This document shows, one piece after another, positions 1-7,709 of a DNA stretch of 27,365 bases. The position numbers and the translations under genes are program-made. Origin of the DNA: Coriobacteriaceae bacterium (GTDB taxonomy: Bacteria > Actinomycetota > Coriobacteriia > Anaerosomatales > D1FN1-002); assembly GCA_013824215.1 (NCBI GenBank), contig PNNM01000006.1, positions 1-27,365 of the forward strand, read 5' to 3'. Positions within the stretch are counted from its first letter, which is position 1, and every line of letters starts with the position of its first letter. The notes under the pieces were generated by a model. That model saw nothing but the letters and a program-made list of their open reading frames with translations. It ran no database searches and was not told where the DNA came from.

Positions 1-110
1 AGGATCCGGGCGATCACCTCGGAATGGCCCGCGGCGACCAAGGCGCGGACCGACGCCTCGTCGGCGTCGGCCGTCCTCCATCTGCGTGCGGGGATCGTTC
101 GCGGGCTCAC
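1..110 (-). CDS. recJ: Single-stranded-DNA-specific exonuclease RecJ, N-terminal fragment
   Basis: The reverse strand from a GTG at 110-108 reads MSPRTIPARRWRTADADEAS and continues with a VRALVAAGHSEVIARIL stretch to the window edge. A Trp followed by a short helix and then a hydrophobic 'A-R-I-L' segment is how RecJ proteins begin, just before the DHH phosphoesterase core, which lies outside the window. Only 36 codons are visible, so the call rests on this N-terminal pattern and on position: recJ follows secDF in many bacteria. GTG is the first possible start after an in-frame TAG at 122-120; AGGA lies 7 nt upstream. RecJ degrades ssDNA 5' to 3' in recombination and mismatch repair. Confidence 0.6.
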   Translation of the reverse strand, partial: MSPRTIPARRWRTADADEASVRALVAAGHSEVIARI

Positions 111-127
111 ATCGTCATCCTAGCCGA

Positions 128-157
128 AGGGACCGACACTTCCACGTGCCGGTCCCT
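128..157 (-). terminator. Stem-loop between secF and recJ
   Basis: AGGGACCG (128-135) pairs with CGGTCCCT (150-157). One A/C mismatch and a further CAC/GTG pairing leave a 6-nt loop. It lies between the secF stop and the recJ start. No T-run follows on the minus strand, so it may be a weak terminator, an attenuator or an RNA-stability element. Confidence 0.4.
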
Positions 158-187
158 CGAGGGTTGCCCTGCCTGCGGCCGAGACTC

Positions 188-1099
188 CTACGCGCTGCCG
201 TACCTCTTCTTCAGCGCCTGGTAGCGCGGCTCGGTCTCCTTCCAGATCGCGTAGATCGGCGACGCCACGGCCACCGAGGAGTACGCGCCGGAGATGAGAC
301 CGACGAGCAGGGCGAACGCGAAGTCCCGCAGCGTCTCGCCGCCGAAGAAGAAGAGCGTGGCCATCGGGATGATCGCGGTCAGCGAGGTGTTGATGGAGCG
401 CACGAGCACCTGGTTGATCGAGTCGTTGGCCATGCGCATGAACGACTGCTTCACGAGCCGCTGGGTGTTCTCGCGGATGCGGTGGAACACGACGATCGTG
501 TCGTAGAGCGAGTACCCGAGGATCGTCAGCAGGGCGGCGAACGTGTTCGGCGTGATCTCGCGGCCGGAGAGCGCGTAGATGCCGAGCACGATGAGCGCGT
601 CGTGCACGAGCGCGACGACCGCCGTGACCGACATCTTGTACTCGAACCGGACCGAGATGTAGAGCAGGATCGCGATGATGGAGACCATGAGCGCGAGCAG
701 GGCCTTGTCCGTGATGTTGCGGCCCCAGCCCGGGCCGATGGTCGTGACGTCCTTCTCCTGAACGGGCAGCTTCAACGCTGAGACCACCTCGGCGAAAGCC
801 GCGTTCGCCCTGTCGGCGTCCGGCTCCGCCAAGCGCACTATGTAGCCGCCCTCGTCGGTGGGCTGGATGTTGGCGTTGCGCGCGCCCTCCAGATCGGCCG
901 CCTCGAGCGCCTTGCGCACCTGCTCGGTGGTGACCTTCTGCGCGTCCTTCAGGTAGATGACCGTGCCGCCCCGGAACTCGATGCCGAAGGTCAGCCCGCG
1001 GACGATGATCGCGGCGATGCCGATGGCGAGCACGACGCCCGAGAGGATGAAGAGCCACTTCTTGTTGCCCATGAAGTCGACGTAGAGGCGCTTACGCAT
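188..1099 (-). CDS. secF: Protein translocase subunit SecF
   Basis: SecF is the smaller RND-type partner of SecD. The two use the proton gradient to help pull exported proteins through SecYEG. The 303-aa protein has an N-terminal membrane helix, the GIEFRGG motif typical of SecD/SecF near residue 35, a periplasmic loop, then five helices including the conserved GREITPNTFAALLTILGYSL region and the following D-T-I-V-V-F-H-R-I-R-E-N signature. Length is normal for the family. ATG at 1099 is chosen over the GTG directly before it because a G-rich SD (GAGGGGGG) is better spaced for the ATG. It overlaps the end of secD by 8 bases, so the pair is probably translationally coupled. Confidence 0.95.
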   Translation of the reverse strand: MRKRLYVDFMGNKKWLFILSGVVLAIGIAAIIVRGLTFGIEFRGGTVIYLKDAQKVTTEQVRKALEAADLEGARNANIQPTDEGGYIVRLAEPDADRANAAFAEVVSALKLPVQEKDVTTIGPGWGRNITDKALLALMVSIIAILLYISVRFEYKMSVTAVVALVHDALIVLGIYALSGREITPNTFAALLTILGYSLYDTIVVFHRIRENTQRLVKQSFMRMANDSINQVLVRSINTSLTAIIPMATLFFFGGETLRDFAFALLVGLISGAYSSVAVASPIYAIWKETEPRYQALKKRYGSA

Positions 1100-2393
1100 C
1101 ACGATCGCCCCCCCTCACGCCGAAGAACGCGGGATACTTGGGGATCACGCTCTCGGCCAGCACGATCACCATCGTGCGGGTGAACAGGAGCGCCACCATC
1201 AGGTCGAGCACGATGCCGAGCAGCAGCGTGAACGCGAACCCGCGCACCGGGCCGATCGCGATGAGCGCGATGGCGAGCGCGGAGACGAACGTGACGAGGT
1301 CGGCGTCGATCGAGGTACCGATCGCGTGGCGCGTTCCCGACTTGGCCGCCGAGCGGAACGTCTTGCCCATGGCGACCTCCTCCTTGAACCGCTCGAAGAT
1401 GAGCACGGAGGTGTCAGCGGCGATGCCGATGGTCAGCACGATGCCGGCGATGCCCGGGAGGGACAGCGCGAACACCCCGACCTGGGAGAGCAGCGCCAAG
1501 ACGCCGAGCTGGATCAGGCCGAACAGGCCGAGCGAGAACCAGGACAGCACGCCGAACCCGCGGTAGAAGAGCGCCATGTAGAGGGCTACGACCCCGAGGC
1601 CGACGAGCCCGGCGATGAGCCCTTGCCGGAGCGACTGCGCTCCGAGGGTGGGGCCCACCACGCGGGACTCGGAGAAGATCAGCTTGACCGGCAGCACGCC
1701 GGACTCGAGCACGGTGGCGAGACGCTTGGCATCCTCGGCGGTGAACGTGCCGGAGATCTCCGTGCGACCGTCGAGGATCGGATCGCGGACCGACGGCGCT
1801 GACTGGATCACACCGTCGAGCACGATGGCGACGCGCGCCTGCGTCGGCGCGAGCCTGCTCGTGAACTCGCCCCAGGTCTTGGCGCCCTCGGCATCCATCT
1901 CGACGTTGACGACGATCTGACCCTGCTCGTTGGTGCCGGGGTTCGCGCCGGTGATCACGTCGCCCCTCAGGAACGCCGAGTACGTGCCGGAGGCGAGCCT
2001 CGAGCCCTCCTCGATCGTCTGGCTCCCGGTGATCGATGCGACCTCGACGAACTCGAGCTGGCCGGTGCTGCCGAGCGCCTTCAACGCCGAGTCGGCGTCC
2101 TTCACGCCGGGCAACTGCACGAGGATCGAGTCGTTGCCCTGTTTCTGCACGGAGGCCTCGGAGACGCCCAGGCCGTTGACGCGGATCTGGATGATCGTCT
2201 CGGCTCGCTCCATGTCGTCCGCGGTCAGCGTCTTGCCCGGCTGAGGCTCGGCGGTGAGGATGACCGAGAGACCGCCTTGGATGTCGAGTCCCTTGTTGAT
2301 CTTCGTCGCCGGCGGCCACACCAGCCAGAACGCGAGCGCCGCCAGCACAAAGACCAGCGCCAACGCAAGGACGTTCTGTTGCTTCGGGTCCAT
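1092..2393 (-). CDS. secD: Protein translocase subunit SecD
   Basis: SecD, 433 aa, is a membrane RND-family subunit of the SecDF complex. Visible landmarks are an N-terminal helix (about residues 8-26), the GLDIQGG motif (about 35-41), a periplasmic P1 region, and a five-helix C-terminal block. Its fourth-helix signature reads TIGIAADTSVLIFERFKEE, where most homologues have G-M-A-V-D-A-N-V; the key Asp is kept. It is shorter than the E. coli protein, as usual in Gram-positive lineages. ATG at 2393 is preceded by AAGGCGGGGGA. It overlaps secF downstream and follows the HD-domain gene with a 45-nt gap, probably in one transcript with yajC. Confidence 0.95.
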   Translation of the reverse strand: MDPKQQNVLALALVFVLAALAFWLVWPPATKINKGLDIQGGLSVILTAEPQPGKTLTADDMERAETIIQIRVNGLGVSEASVQKQGNDSILVQLPGVKDADSALKALGSTGQLEFVEVASITGSQTIEEGSRLASGTYSAFLRGDVITGANPGTNEQGQIVVNVEMDAEGAKTWGEFTSRLAPTQARVAIVLDGVIQSAPSVRDPILDGRTEISGTFTAEDAKRLATVLESGVLPVKLIFSESRVVGPTLGAQSLRQGLIAGLVGLGVVALYMALFYRGFGVLSWFSLGLFGLIQLGVLALLSQVGVFALSLPGIAGIVLTIGIAADTSVLIFERFKEEVAMGKTFRSAAKSGTRHAIGTSIDADLVTFVSALAIALIAIGPVRGFAFTLLLGIVLDLMVALLFTRTMVIVLAESVIPKYPAFFGVRGGDRDA

Positions 2394-2438
2394 TCCCCCG
2401 CCTTCCCACGGACAGTCTCGAAACGTGAACCTCGGAGA

Positions 2439-3119
2439 TTACAGCAGTTTCGTGCCGTTGATGACCAGAGCGAACTCCGCATCGAGCACGCGCGCGGCCT
2501 TGCGGCACATCTGCATGCGCGACAGGAAGATCTCGAAGTACTCCATGACCGCGACGACCTCGGTGTCGATGTCGATCTCGAGCGTGACCGTCCGCGGGTC
2601 GGGCTCCACCCGGAGGAACGAGCGTTTCGCCGCGTAGTTCACGCGGTCGTGGATGTCGAACGCCGCCGGTTCGGGATTGCGCACGCGGGTGTGATGGACG
2701 TCGGACTTGTCGGCGAGGATGGCCGCCGCGCCGATCGCGTGGGTCGGCTCGCCGAACTCCTCCTCGTGGTTGCCGACCGCGTTCATCAGCATCGCGATCT
2801 CCTTGGGGTCGGCACCCAGCCGCCACATGACGCTCTTCACGAGCATCGCAGCCGAGACCCCGTGCGCCTCCCGCGAGACGCAGTTGCCGATGTCGTGCGT
2901 GAACCCGGCGATCGCCGCGAGCTCCGCGGTCCGCGCGTCGTAGCCGAGGCGCCGGCAGACGTTGCCCGCGATGTGCGCGGCGAGGTTGGCGTGGCGCAGA
3001 CCGTGCTCCGTGTAGCCGAGGGCGCCGAGGTAGTCGTCGCCCATCTCCATGTACGCGATGACGCCCGGGTCGTTCTGGACCTCGTCGAGCGTCACGACCC
3101 GCCAGGCCGCCTCGGTCAT
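2439..3119 (-). CDS. HD-domain phosphohydrolase in the yajC-secD operon
   Basis: A 226-aa soluble protein with an HD metal-binding domain: the helix H-G-L-R-H-A-N-L-A-A-H, then FTHDIGN (the HD doublet) and a later HAIGAA segment supply the His and Asp ligands of a metal phosphohydrolase. The C-terminal part (DPRTVTLEIDIDTEVVAVME onward) resembles a small beta-alpha domain. The substrate cannot be told from sequence; HD enzymes cleave nucleotides, cyclic dinucleotides and other phosphoesters. ATG at 3119 has a good SD (GAGGAG, 8 nt upstream), and the gene starts only 5 nt after yajC stops, so it is co-transcribed with yajC and secDF. Longer upstream reading in this frame is yajC in another frame and is rejected. 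Confidence 0.85.
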   Translation of the reverse strand: MTEAAWRVVTLDEVQNDPGVIAYMEMGDDYLGALGYTEHGLRHANLAAHIAGNVCRRLGYDARTAELAAIAGFTHDIGNCVSREAHGVSAAMLVKSVMWRLGADPKEIAMLMNAVGNHEEEFGEPTHAIGAAAILADKSDVHHTRVRNPEPAAFDIHDRVNYAAKRSFLRVEPDPRTVTLEIDIDTEVVAVMEYFEIFLSRMQMCRKAARVLDAEFALVINGTKLL

Positions 3120-3124
3120 GGGAG

Positions 3125-3391
3125 CTACTCCTCGAGTTTCGCGGTGACCGCGCCCTTGGCGATGGCGATGACGACGCCCTCCGCGATACGCAGGTCGACC
3201 ACGTCGTCCTCGGGGAACGCCACGACCGTTCCGTGGACGCCGCCCGCGGTGACGACGCGGTCCCCGACTTTCAGCTTCGCGAGCATCTCGGACTGCTGGC
3301 GCTGGCGGAGCTGCTGCGGGCGGATGAGGATGAAGTAGAGTGCGCCCGCCATGACGACGAACGCGCCCATGTTGATGAACTCCTGGGACAC
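3125..3391 (-). CDS. yajC: Preprotein translocase subunit YajC
   Basis: YajC is a small single-helix membrane protein that associates with SecDF. The 88-aa product starts MSQEFINMGAFVVMAGALYF, a short N-terminus plus one membrane helix, then the family motif FILIRPQQLRQRQQ, followed by the basic cytoplasmic domain LKVGDRVVTAGGVHGTV. GTG at 3391 is preferred over longer in-frame starts because GGGAGG lies 6 nt upstream and the protein then begins right before the helix, as in homologues. It is the first gene of the yajC-HD-secD-secF run and follows tgt after 91 nt. Confidence 0.93.
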   Translation of the reverse strand: MSQEFINMGAFVVMAGALYFILIRPQQLRQRQQSEMLAKLKVGDRVVTAGGVHGTVVAFPEDDVVDLRIAEGVVIAIAKGAVTAKLEE

Positions 3392-3482
3392 GGCAGACCT
3401 CCCGCTGGTCGGGACGCACGGCGGGCGCAGCTGGCGCGCGCCGCAGTCGCACATGATAGCACTCGGGCCGCCGGGCGGCGTC

Positions 3483-4601
3483 TCACCAGTCGACCGCGCC
3501 CGGGCCTTCGATCCACCGGGAAAGGAACGCGGCGTACTCCCCGTTGACCGCCGCCACCCGGGCCCTGGAGACCAGGTCCGTGAGGAAGCTGAGGTTGTGC
3601 ACGGTCAGGGCCACCGCGCCGAGCATCTCCTTGGCGCGCACGAGGTGACTCAGGTACGCGCGCGAGTGCGTGGCGCACGTGGAGCACGCGCACGCGGGAT
3701 CGAGCGGGCCGGGATCACGCGCGAACCGCGTGTTGCGCAGGTTCAACCGGCCCACGCTCGTGAGTGCGGTGCCGAGCCTCGCCGTGCGCGTGGGCAGGAC
3801 GCAGTCGAACATGTCCACGCCGAGGCCGATCGCCTGCACGATGCTGGTCGGGTTGCCGACACCCATGAGGTAGCGCGGCCGATCCGCCGGCAGGGCCGCC
3901 ACCACGGGGGCCAGCGAGGCGAGCATGAGGTCGTGCGGCTCCCCCACCGAGTACCCGCCGATCCCGTAGCCCGGAAAGCCGATCTCGGCGAGCCTTTTCA
4001 CGCTCTCCAGCCGAAGACGCTCGTAGACGCCGCCCTGCACGATGCCGAAGAGCATCTGCCCCTCGCGGCGGTGCGCCGCCTTGCACCGCGCCGCCCACTC
4101 GGCCGAGCGCCGTACGGCCTCGGCGACGCGGGATTCCTCGGCGGGGTATGGCGGGCACTCGTCGAGTTGCATGATCACGTCGGCGCCGAGTTCCTCCTGC
4201 ACGCGCACGTTGTCCTCGGGCGACCAGAAGTGGTTCGCGCCGTCCACGATGCTGCGGAACTTCACGCCCTCGTCGCTCACCTTCAGCGTGTCCGAGAGCG
4301 AGAAGACCTGGAACCCGCCCGAATCGGTCAGCAACGCGCGGTCCCATCCCATGAACGCATGCAGACCGCCCGCCTCGGCGATCAGATCGGTGCCCGGGCG
4401 CAGGAACAGGTGGTACGCGTTGGCGAGCACGATCCGCACGTCGATCTCGCGCAGTTGCGCGGGCGTGAGGCCCTTGACGGTCGCCCGCGTCCCCACCGGC
4501 ATGAACACCGGTGTGGGCACGTCGCCGTGCGCCGTGCGCAGGACGCCCGCGCGAGCGGACGTGCGCGGATCGGTGGCCGTGAGGGTGAAGCCGGGGTCCA
4601 T
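3483..4601 (-). CDS. tgt: tRNA-guanine transglycosylase
   Basis: Bacterial TGT swaps guanine 34 of GUN-anticodon tRNAs for preQ1, the insertion step of queuosine synthesis. The 372-aa protein shows TPVFMPVGTRATVKGLTP near the N-terminus, the DSGGFQVFSL nucleophile/substrate loop region, GGYSVGEP, the DCVLPTRTAR motif, and the zinc site C-A-C-S-T-C followed by a conserved His in the C-terminal third. Length is standard. ATG at 4601 gives the normal N-terminus (MDPGFTLTATDPRT). No SD precedes it; a TAGAAT element lies 8 nt upstream, so the mRNA may be leaderless. queA, the next pathway enzyme, is 1.7 kb away, with two divergent-strand genes between. Confidence 0.97.
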   Translation of the reverse strand: MDPGFTLTATDPRTSARAGVLRTAHGDVPTPVFMPVGTRATVKGLTPAQLREIDVRIVLANAYHLFLRPGTDLIAEAGGLHAFMGWDRALLTDSGGFQVFSLSDTLKVSDEGVKFRSIVDGANHFWSPEDNVRVQEELGADVIMQLDECPPYPAEESRVAEAVRRSAEWAARCKAAHRREGQMLFGIVQGGVYERLRLESVKRLAEIGFPGYGIGGYSVGEPHDLMLASLAPVVAALPADRPRYLMGVGNPTSIVQAIGLGVDMFDCVLPTRTARLGTALTSVGRLNLRNTRFARDPGPLDPACACSTCATHSRAYLSHLVRAKEMLGAVALTVHNLSFLTDLVSRARVAAVNGEYAAFLSRWIEGPGAVDW

Positions 4602-4609
4602 GGTCAGCG

Positions 4610-4615
4610 ATTCTA
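4610..4615 (-). promoter_or_regulatory. Candidate -10 element (TAGAAT) for tgt, leaderless type
   Basis: The reverse strand has TAGAAT, one mismatch from TATAAT, ending 8 nt before the tgt ATG. That puts the expected transcription start at or next to the start codon, and no SD is visible. No convincing -35 was found. Because the upstream neighbours are on the other strand, tgt needs its own promoter. Confidence 0.45.
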
Positions 4616-4685
4616 GCAGGCACGCTGCTGCGGTATGCTGGTCGCGGGAACCCGACGGCACGCAGCGTCGTCAAAGGAGGTGGAC

Positions 4686-5231
4686 ATGGCCGCCGGTCGC
4701 GTGGACGACGAGACGGTCCAAGCCGCCCGGACGGGCGATGCCGCGGCGTTCGAATCGCTGGTGCGCGCCACCGCCGACGCGGTCTACGGTCACGCCTACC
4801 GCTTCTTCGCCGACGCGGGCACGGCCGAGGATGCCGTGCAGGAGGTGTACCTGAAGGTGTTCCGCTCATTGGGTACCTTCGACGGACGTTCGTCGTTCAC
4901 GACGTGGCTGTTCCGGGTCACGCGCAATGTCTGTCTCGACATGCTGCGCGCGGGCCGGCGCCGGCCCGTCCCGGTCGACCCGCTGAACGCCGTGACCGCG
5001 CCGGTCGGCGACATCGCGGACGAGGCGGTCGCGTCGGTCGCCCTCGAGACTGCGCTCGCCTCCCTGCCGCCGGAGGACCGGGACGCGTTCAACGCCGTGG
5101 CGCTCTTCGGGCTCTCATACGAACAGGCGGGCGATGCCTTGGAGGCGCCGGTCGGCACCGTGAAGTCGCGCGTCCACCGTGCGCGCCGCTCGCTCGTCTC
5201 GCTCCTCGGCCTGGGCGAAGGGGGTGCGTGA
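4686..5231 (+). CDS. ECF-type RNA polymerase sigma factor
   Basis: A 181-aa extracytoplasmic-function sigma factor (sigma-70 group 4). Region 2 is seen at about residues 22-90: the 'A-E-D-A-V-Q-E-V-Y-L-K-V-F' polymerase-binding helix and the 'F-T-T-W-L-F-R-V-T-R-N-V-C-L-D' promoter-melting/-10 helix. Region 4 is near the C-terminus, with L-P-P-E-D-R-D-A-F, then the helix-turn-helix LSYEQAGDALEAPVGTVKSR. ATG at 4686 has a very strong SD, AAAGGAGG at 4673-4680. The stop at 5231 is 1 nt from the start of the membrane anti-sigma gene, so the two are co-translated and the sigma factor is probably held inactive by that partner until an envelope signal arrives. The signal is unknown. Confidence 0.93.
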   Translation: MAAGRVDDETVQAARTGDAAAFESLVRATADAVYGHAYRFFADAGTAEDAVQEVYLKVFRSLGTFDGRSSFTTWLFRVTRNVCLDMLRAGRRRPVPVDPLNAVTAPVGDIADEAVASVALETALASLPPEDRDAFNAVALFGLSYEQAGDALEAPVGTVKSRVHRARRSLVSLLGLGEGGA

Positions 5232-5232
5232 C

Positions 5233-6273
5233 ATGGAGTGCGATCGGGCGCTCGAAGCACTCTCCGAGGCCATCGACCTCGGCCCCGCGGCTGTGCCGGA
5301 CCATGCCGAGGCGCTCGCGCACTGTGCCGCCTGTCCCGGGTGCGCCCGCGCCGCCGAGGCCCTCCGCCGCCTCGGCTCGATCCCCGCGCCGGAAGCCCCG
5401 GCCGGGCTCGTGGAGCGCGTGCTCGCCGCCGCCGAACAGGAACGCGCCGCCCAAGCGCCCCAGCCGGAGCAAGACGCCTCGCCCGCCGAGGGGGGCGGGC
5501 CCACGCTCGTCGTCCCGCTGACCGTACCGGTCCGGACCCCGTCGAGGTTCCGAACCGCGGCGCTCGTCATGGCCGGGGCCGCCGTGCTGTTCGGGGCGTT
5601 CGTCGTCATGCGTGCCGGCATCGTCACCATGACCGGCGACGGGACCCGCACGGCCACCGAGCTGGGCATCGAGCCGGTCGGCGCGAACGGCGAGGCGGTG
5701 CCCCCGCCGCCGCTCCCGAAGGACTTCAAGGGTGACGTGACGAGCGGTCCCGGGGCCGACGAGGCCCAGTCCGCCCGCACGGCGCCGAACCTCATCGCCT
5801 TCGGCGGATGGGTCTACCGGGCCGCTCCCGACGTGCGAGCACCGGAGCGCTCGGCGTTGACCACGCTCGGGCAGACCACCACGGACCTCGGCAGCGGAAG
5901 CCCGGGTACCCACGCGGTACTCGGACTACAGAGCGCGCCACAGGCGATCTACCTGGACGCCGCGGCCGGCAAGTTGATGCTCTTCGCGATCGTGACACGC
6001 ACGTTCGGCGGCGAGCGCTTCGCCCTGCAGGCGGACACGTCTATCGCGCGTTACGGGGACTGGGCGCTTCTCCCCAGCCGGTTCCCCGCGCCCACGGCCG
6101 CGGATGGCGGACCGACCTTCCGCGCACACACGAAGCCGGACGACGTCGGAGCGACCGTCTACCCGCTTCCGGGGAGCGATCCGTCAGGCGGCTTCGCCAT
6201 CCCGCCGGGCCTGCCGGCGACGGACCCGGGGAGCGGCAACCCGAACTGGACCTGGTGGGCGCCGGCACCCTAG
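5233..6273 (+). CDS. Membrane anti-sigma factor with zinc-finger N-terminus and large extracytoplasmic domain
   Basis: A 346-aa protein starting 1 nt after the sigma gene. The N-terminus carries Cys3 and the H-x3-C-x2-C zinc anti-sigma motif (His30, Cys34, Cys37), which binds ECF sigma factors. A linker rich in Ala, Pro and Gln leads to one membrane helix (about residues 108-126). The remaining 215 residues would be outside: a Pro-rich spacer (PPPPLPKDFKG), then a domain beginning NLIAFGGWVYRAA and ending in a Gly/Pro-rich tail with NPNWTWW. I do not recognise the outer domain; it is the likely sensor. The gene ends 8 nt from the convergent queA stop. ATG at 5233 is chosen because the earlier in-frame start lies inside the sigma gene. 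Confidence 0.85.
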   Translation: MECDRALEALSEAIDLGPAAVPDHAEALAHCAACPGCARAAEALRRLGSIPAPEAPAGLVERVLAAAEQERAAQAPQPEQDASPAEGGGPTLVVPLTVPVRTPSRFRTAALVMAGAAVLFGAFVVMRAGIVTMTGDGTRTATELGIEPVGANGEAVPPPPLPKDFKGDVTSGPGADEAQSARTAPNLIAFGGWVYRAAPDVRAPERSALTTLGQTTTDLGSGSPGTHAVLGLQSAPQAIYLDAAAGKLMLFAIVTRTFGGERFALQADTSIARYGDWALLPSRFPAPTAADGGPTFRAHTKPDDVGATVYPLPGSDPSGGFAIPPGLPATDPGSGNPNWTWWAPAP

Positions 6274-6281
6274 GACACGCC

Positions 6282-7331
6282 CTACAGGAACAGCAGCGCG
6301 TCCCCGAACGACAGGAAGCGGTACCCGCTGCCCTTGGCGACCTCGTAGGCGTGGAGCACCAGCTCGCGTCCGGCGAAGGCGCTCACCATCATCAGCAGCG
6401 TGGAGCGGGGCACGTGGAAGTTGGTGACCATCGCGTCCACGGCGGCGAAGCGGTGACCGGGCAGCACGAACAGGTCGGTCGCCCCCTCCGCGGCCACGAC
6501 GGTGCCCTCTCCCTCCCGCGCGGCGGACTCCAGTGCCCGCGCCGACGTGGTCCCGACGGCGAACACCCGTCCGCCCTCCGCGCGAGTGCGCGCATGCGCC
6601 TCGGCGACACGGTCGGAGACGCGGTAGCGCTCGGAGTGCATCACGTGCTGGGCGGGGTCGTCCTCGGCCACAGGGCGGAACGTGTCCAAGCCCACATCGA
6701 GCTCCACGCGCGCCAGCTCGACCCCCGCCGCCTCCAGACGCGCGAGCAGCTCGGGTGTGAAGTGGAGACCCGCTGTGGGAGCGGCGGCGCTGCGCTCCTC
6801 GCGCGCGTACACGGTCTGGTACAGCTCCGGGTCGGCCAGAGGCTCCGTGACGTAGGGCGGCAACGGCGTCTCGCCGAGGGCGTGGACTGCGTCGAGGAAG
6901 GTGCCCTCGCGGGTCGTGAACTGGACGACGCGGCCGCCGGAGTCCCCGAGCACGTCCACGACCAGGCCCGTGAGCACGCCGTCGCCGAAGGTGACGCGCG
7001 CGCCCGGCTTCAGGCGGCGGCCGGGCCTGACGAGGCACTCCCACACCCCGGCGTAGCGCTCGCGCAGGAGGAGCAGCTCCACCGCGCCGCCCGTCTCGTC
7101 CTTGGCGCCGACAAGGCGCGCGGGCAGCACCCGTGTGTCGTTGACGACGAGCAGATCGCCCGCGCGGAGATACTCGACGATATCGGAGAAGACGCGATGG
7201 TCGATCTGCCCGCTCGTGCGATCGACCACCATCAACCTGCACGCGTCGCGAGGCTGAGTGGGGCGCTGGGCGATCAAGCCGCTGGGCAGATCGTAGTCGA
7301 AGTCGTCGGTCCGCACGCTCGCTCCGTACAC
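6282..7331 (-). CDS. queA: S-adenosylmethionine:tRNA ribosyltransferase-isomerase QueA
   Basis: QueA transfers and isomerises the ribosyl part of SAM onto preQ1-tRNA to give epoxyqueuosine-tRNA. The 349-aa protein begins with the usual DDFDYDLPSGLIAQRPTQPR, has LLVVNDTRVLPARL, the AAPTAGLHFT motif, ELDVGLDTFRPV, VGTTSARALESAA and NFHVPRSTLLMMVSAFAG, which together define the family. GTG at 7331 gives the standard length; its SD (GAGGGGA) is very close, so the in-frame GTG at 7316 remains possible. It is transcribed away from the small gene at 7436, probably from the TATACT element at 7388-7383. In many bacteria it sits between ruvB and tgt; here it is separated from both. Confidence 0.96.
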   Translation of the reverse strand: MYGASVRTDDFDYDLPSGLIAQRPTQPRDACRLMVVDRTSGQIDHRVFSDIVEYLRAGDLLVVNDTRVLPARLVGAKDETGGAVELLLLRERYAGVWECLVRPGRRLKPGARVTFGDGVLTGLVVDVLGDSGGRVVQFTTREGTFLDAVHALGETPLPPYVTEPLADPELYQTVYAREERSAAAPTAGLHFTPELLARLEAAGVELARVELDVGLDTFRPVAEDDPAQHVMHSERYRVSDRVAEAHARTRAEGGRVFAVGTTSARALESAAREGEGTVVAAEGATDLFVLPGHRFAAVDAMVTNFHVPRSTLLMMVSAFAGRELVLHAYEVAKGSGYRFLSFGDALLFL

Positions 7332-7382
7332 GCTCCCCTCGCGTCGTCATGCCGGCCGCGCGCTGCGCGGTCCTGCCTTCCG

Positions 7383-7390
7383 AGTATAAT
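7383..7390. promoter_or_regulatory. Overlapping divergent -10 elements (queA / small gene)
   Basis: The AGTATAAT core reads TATAAT on the plus strand (7385-7390) and TATACT on the minus strand (7388-7383). The first would serve the small gene at 7436 (about 40 nt leader), the second queA (about 45 nt leader). Neither has a clear -35 at 17 nt. AT-rich sequence is very rare here, so the match is unlikely to be chance. Confidence 0.6.
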
Positions 7391-7435
7391 CCGACTTCGC
7401 GGCCGCGGCAGCGGCGCCGACCGACAGGAGGACCG

Positions 7436-7672
7436 ATGTCAGACGAGTACAGGCTGGTCCCGGGTCCGATACCGACCACGAAGCGCGCGACGGTCTACGC
7501 GCAGATTCTCCAGGACTTCCTCGCAGGCAAGGCCCAGACCGCCCGGGTCGAGATGCGACGCAAGCCGACCACGCTCTACATCGGCCTCAACAACGCGCGA
7601 AAGACGGACGATCGCTTCGCATCGATCACGGTGCACCAGCGCGGCGGCGAGATCTGGCTGAAGAGGGCCTGA
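7436..7672 (+). CDS. Small conserved-looking basic protein, function unknown
   Basis: A 78-aa soluble protein. It begins MSDEYRLVPGPIPTTKRATV, has a predicted helix (YAQILQDFLAGKAQ) and then beta-like stretches ending SITVHQRGGEIWLKRA. No membrane helix, signal peptide or Cys is present. I do not recognise the family. The start ATG at 7436 has a clean SD (AGGAGG, about 6 nt upstream) and a perfect TATAAT further up, so expression is well supported. It lies 37 nt before the PHP-domain gene and may be co-transcribed with it. A longer reading from 7349 would run through the promoter and is rejected. Confidence 0.75.
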   Translation: MSDEYRLVPGPIPTTKRATVYAQILQDFLAGKAQTARVEMRRKPTTLYIGLNNARKTDDRFASITVHQRGGEIWLKRA

Positions 7673-7709
7673 TCGCCTCGGACGCCCGCCTGCACACGGG
7701 AGCGCTCGG

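Noticed and set aside
4647..4672. GGAAC, 17 nt, CGTC: an ECF-type promoter that would give self-control of the sigma gene
   Set aside because: The transcript would begin near 4679, inside the strong SD (4673-4680), removing it. A chance match is more likely.
5808..7661. A 617-codon plus-strand frame over the anti-sigma gene and queA
   Set aside because: It overlaps two well-supported genes and shows only low-complexity composition.
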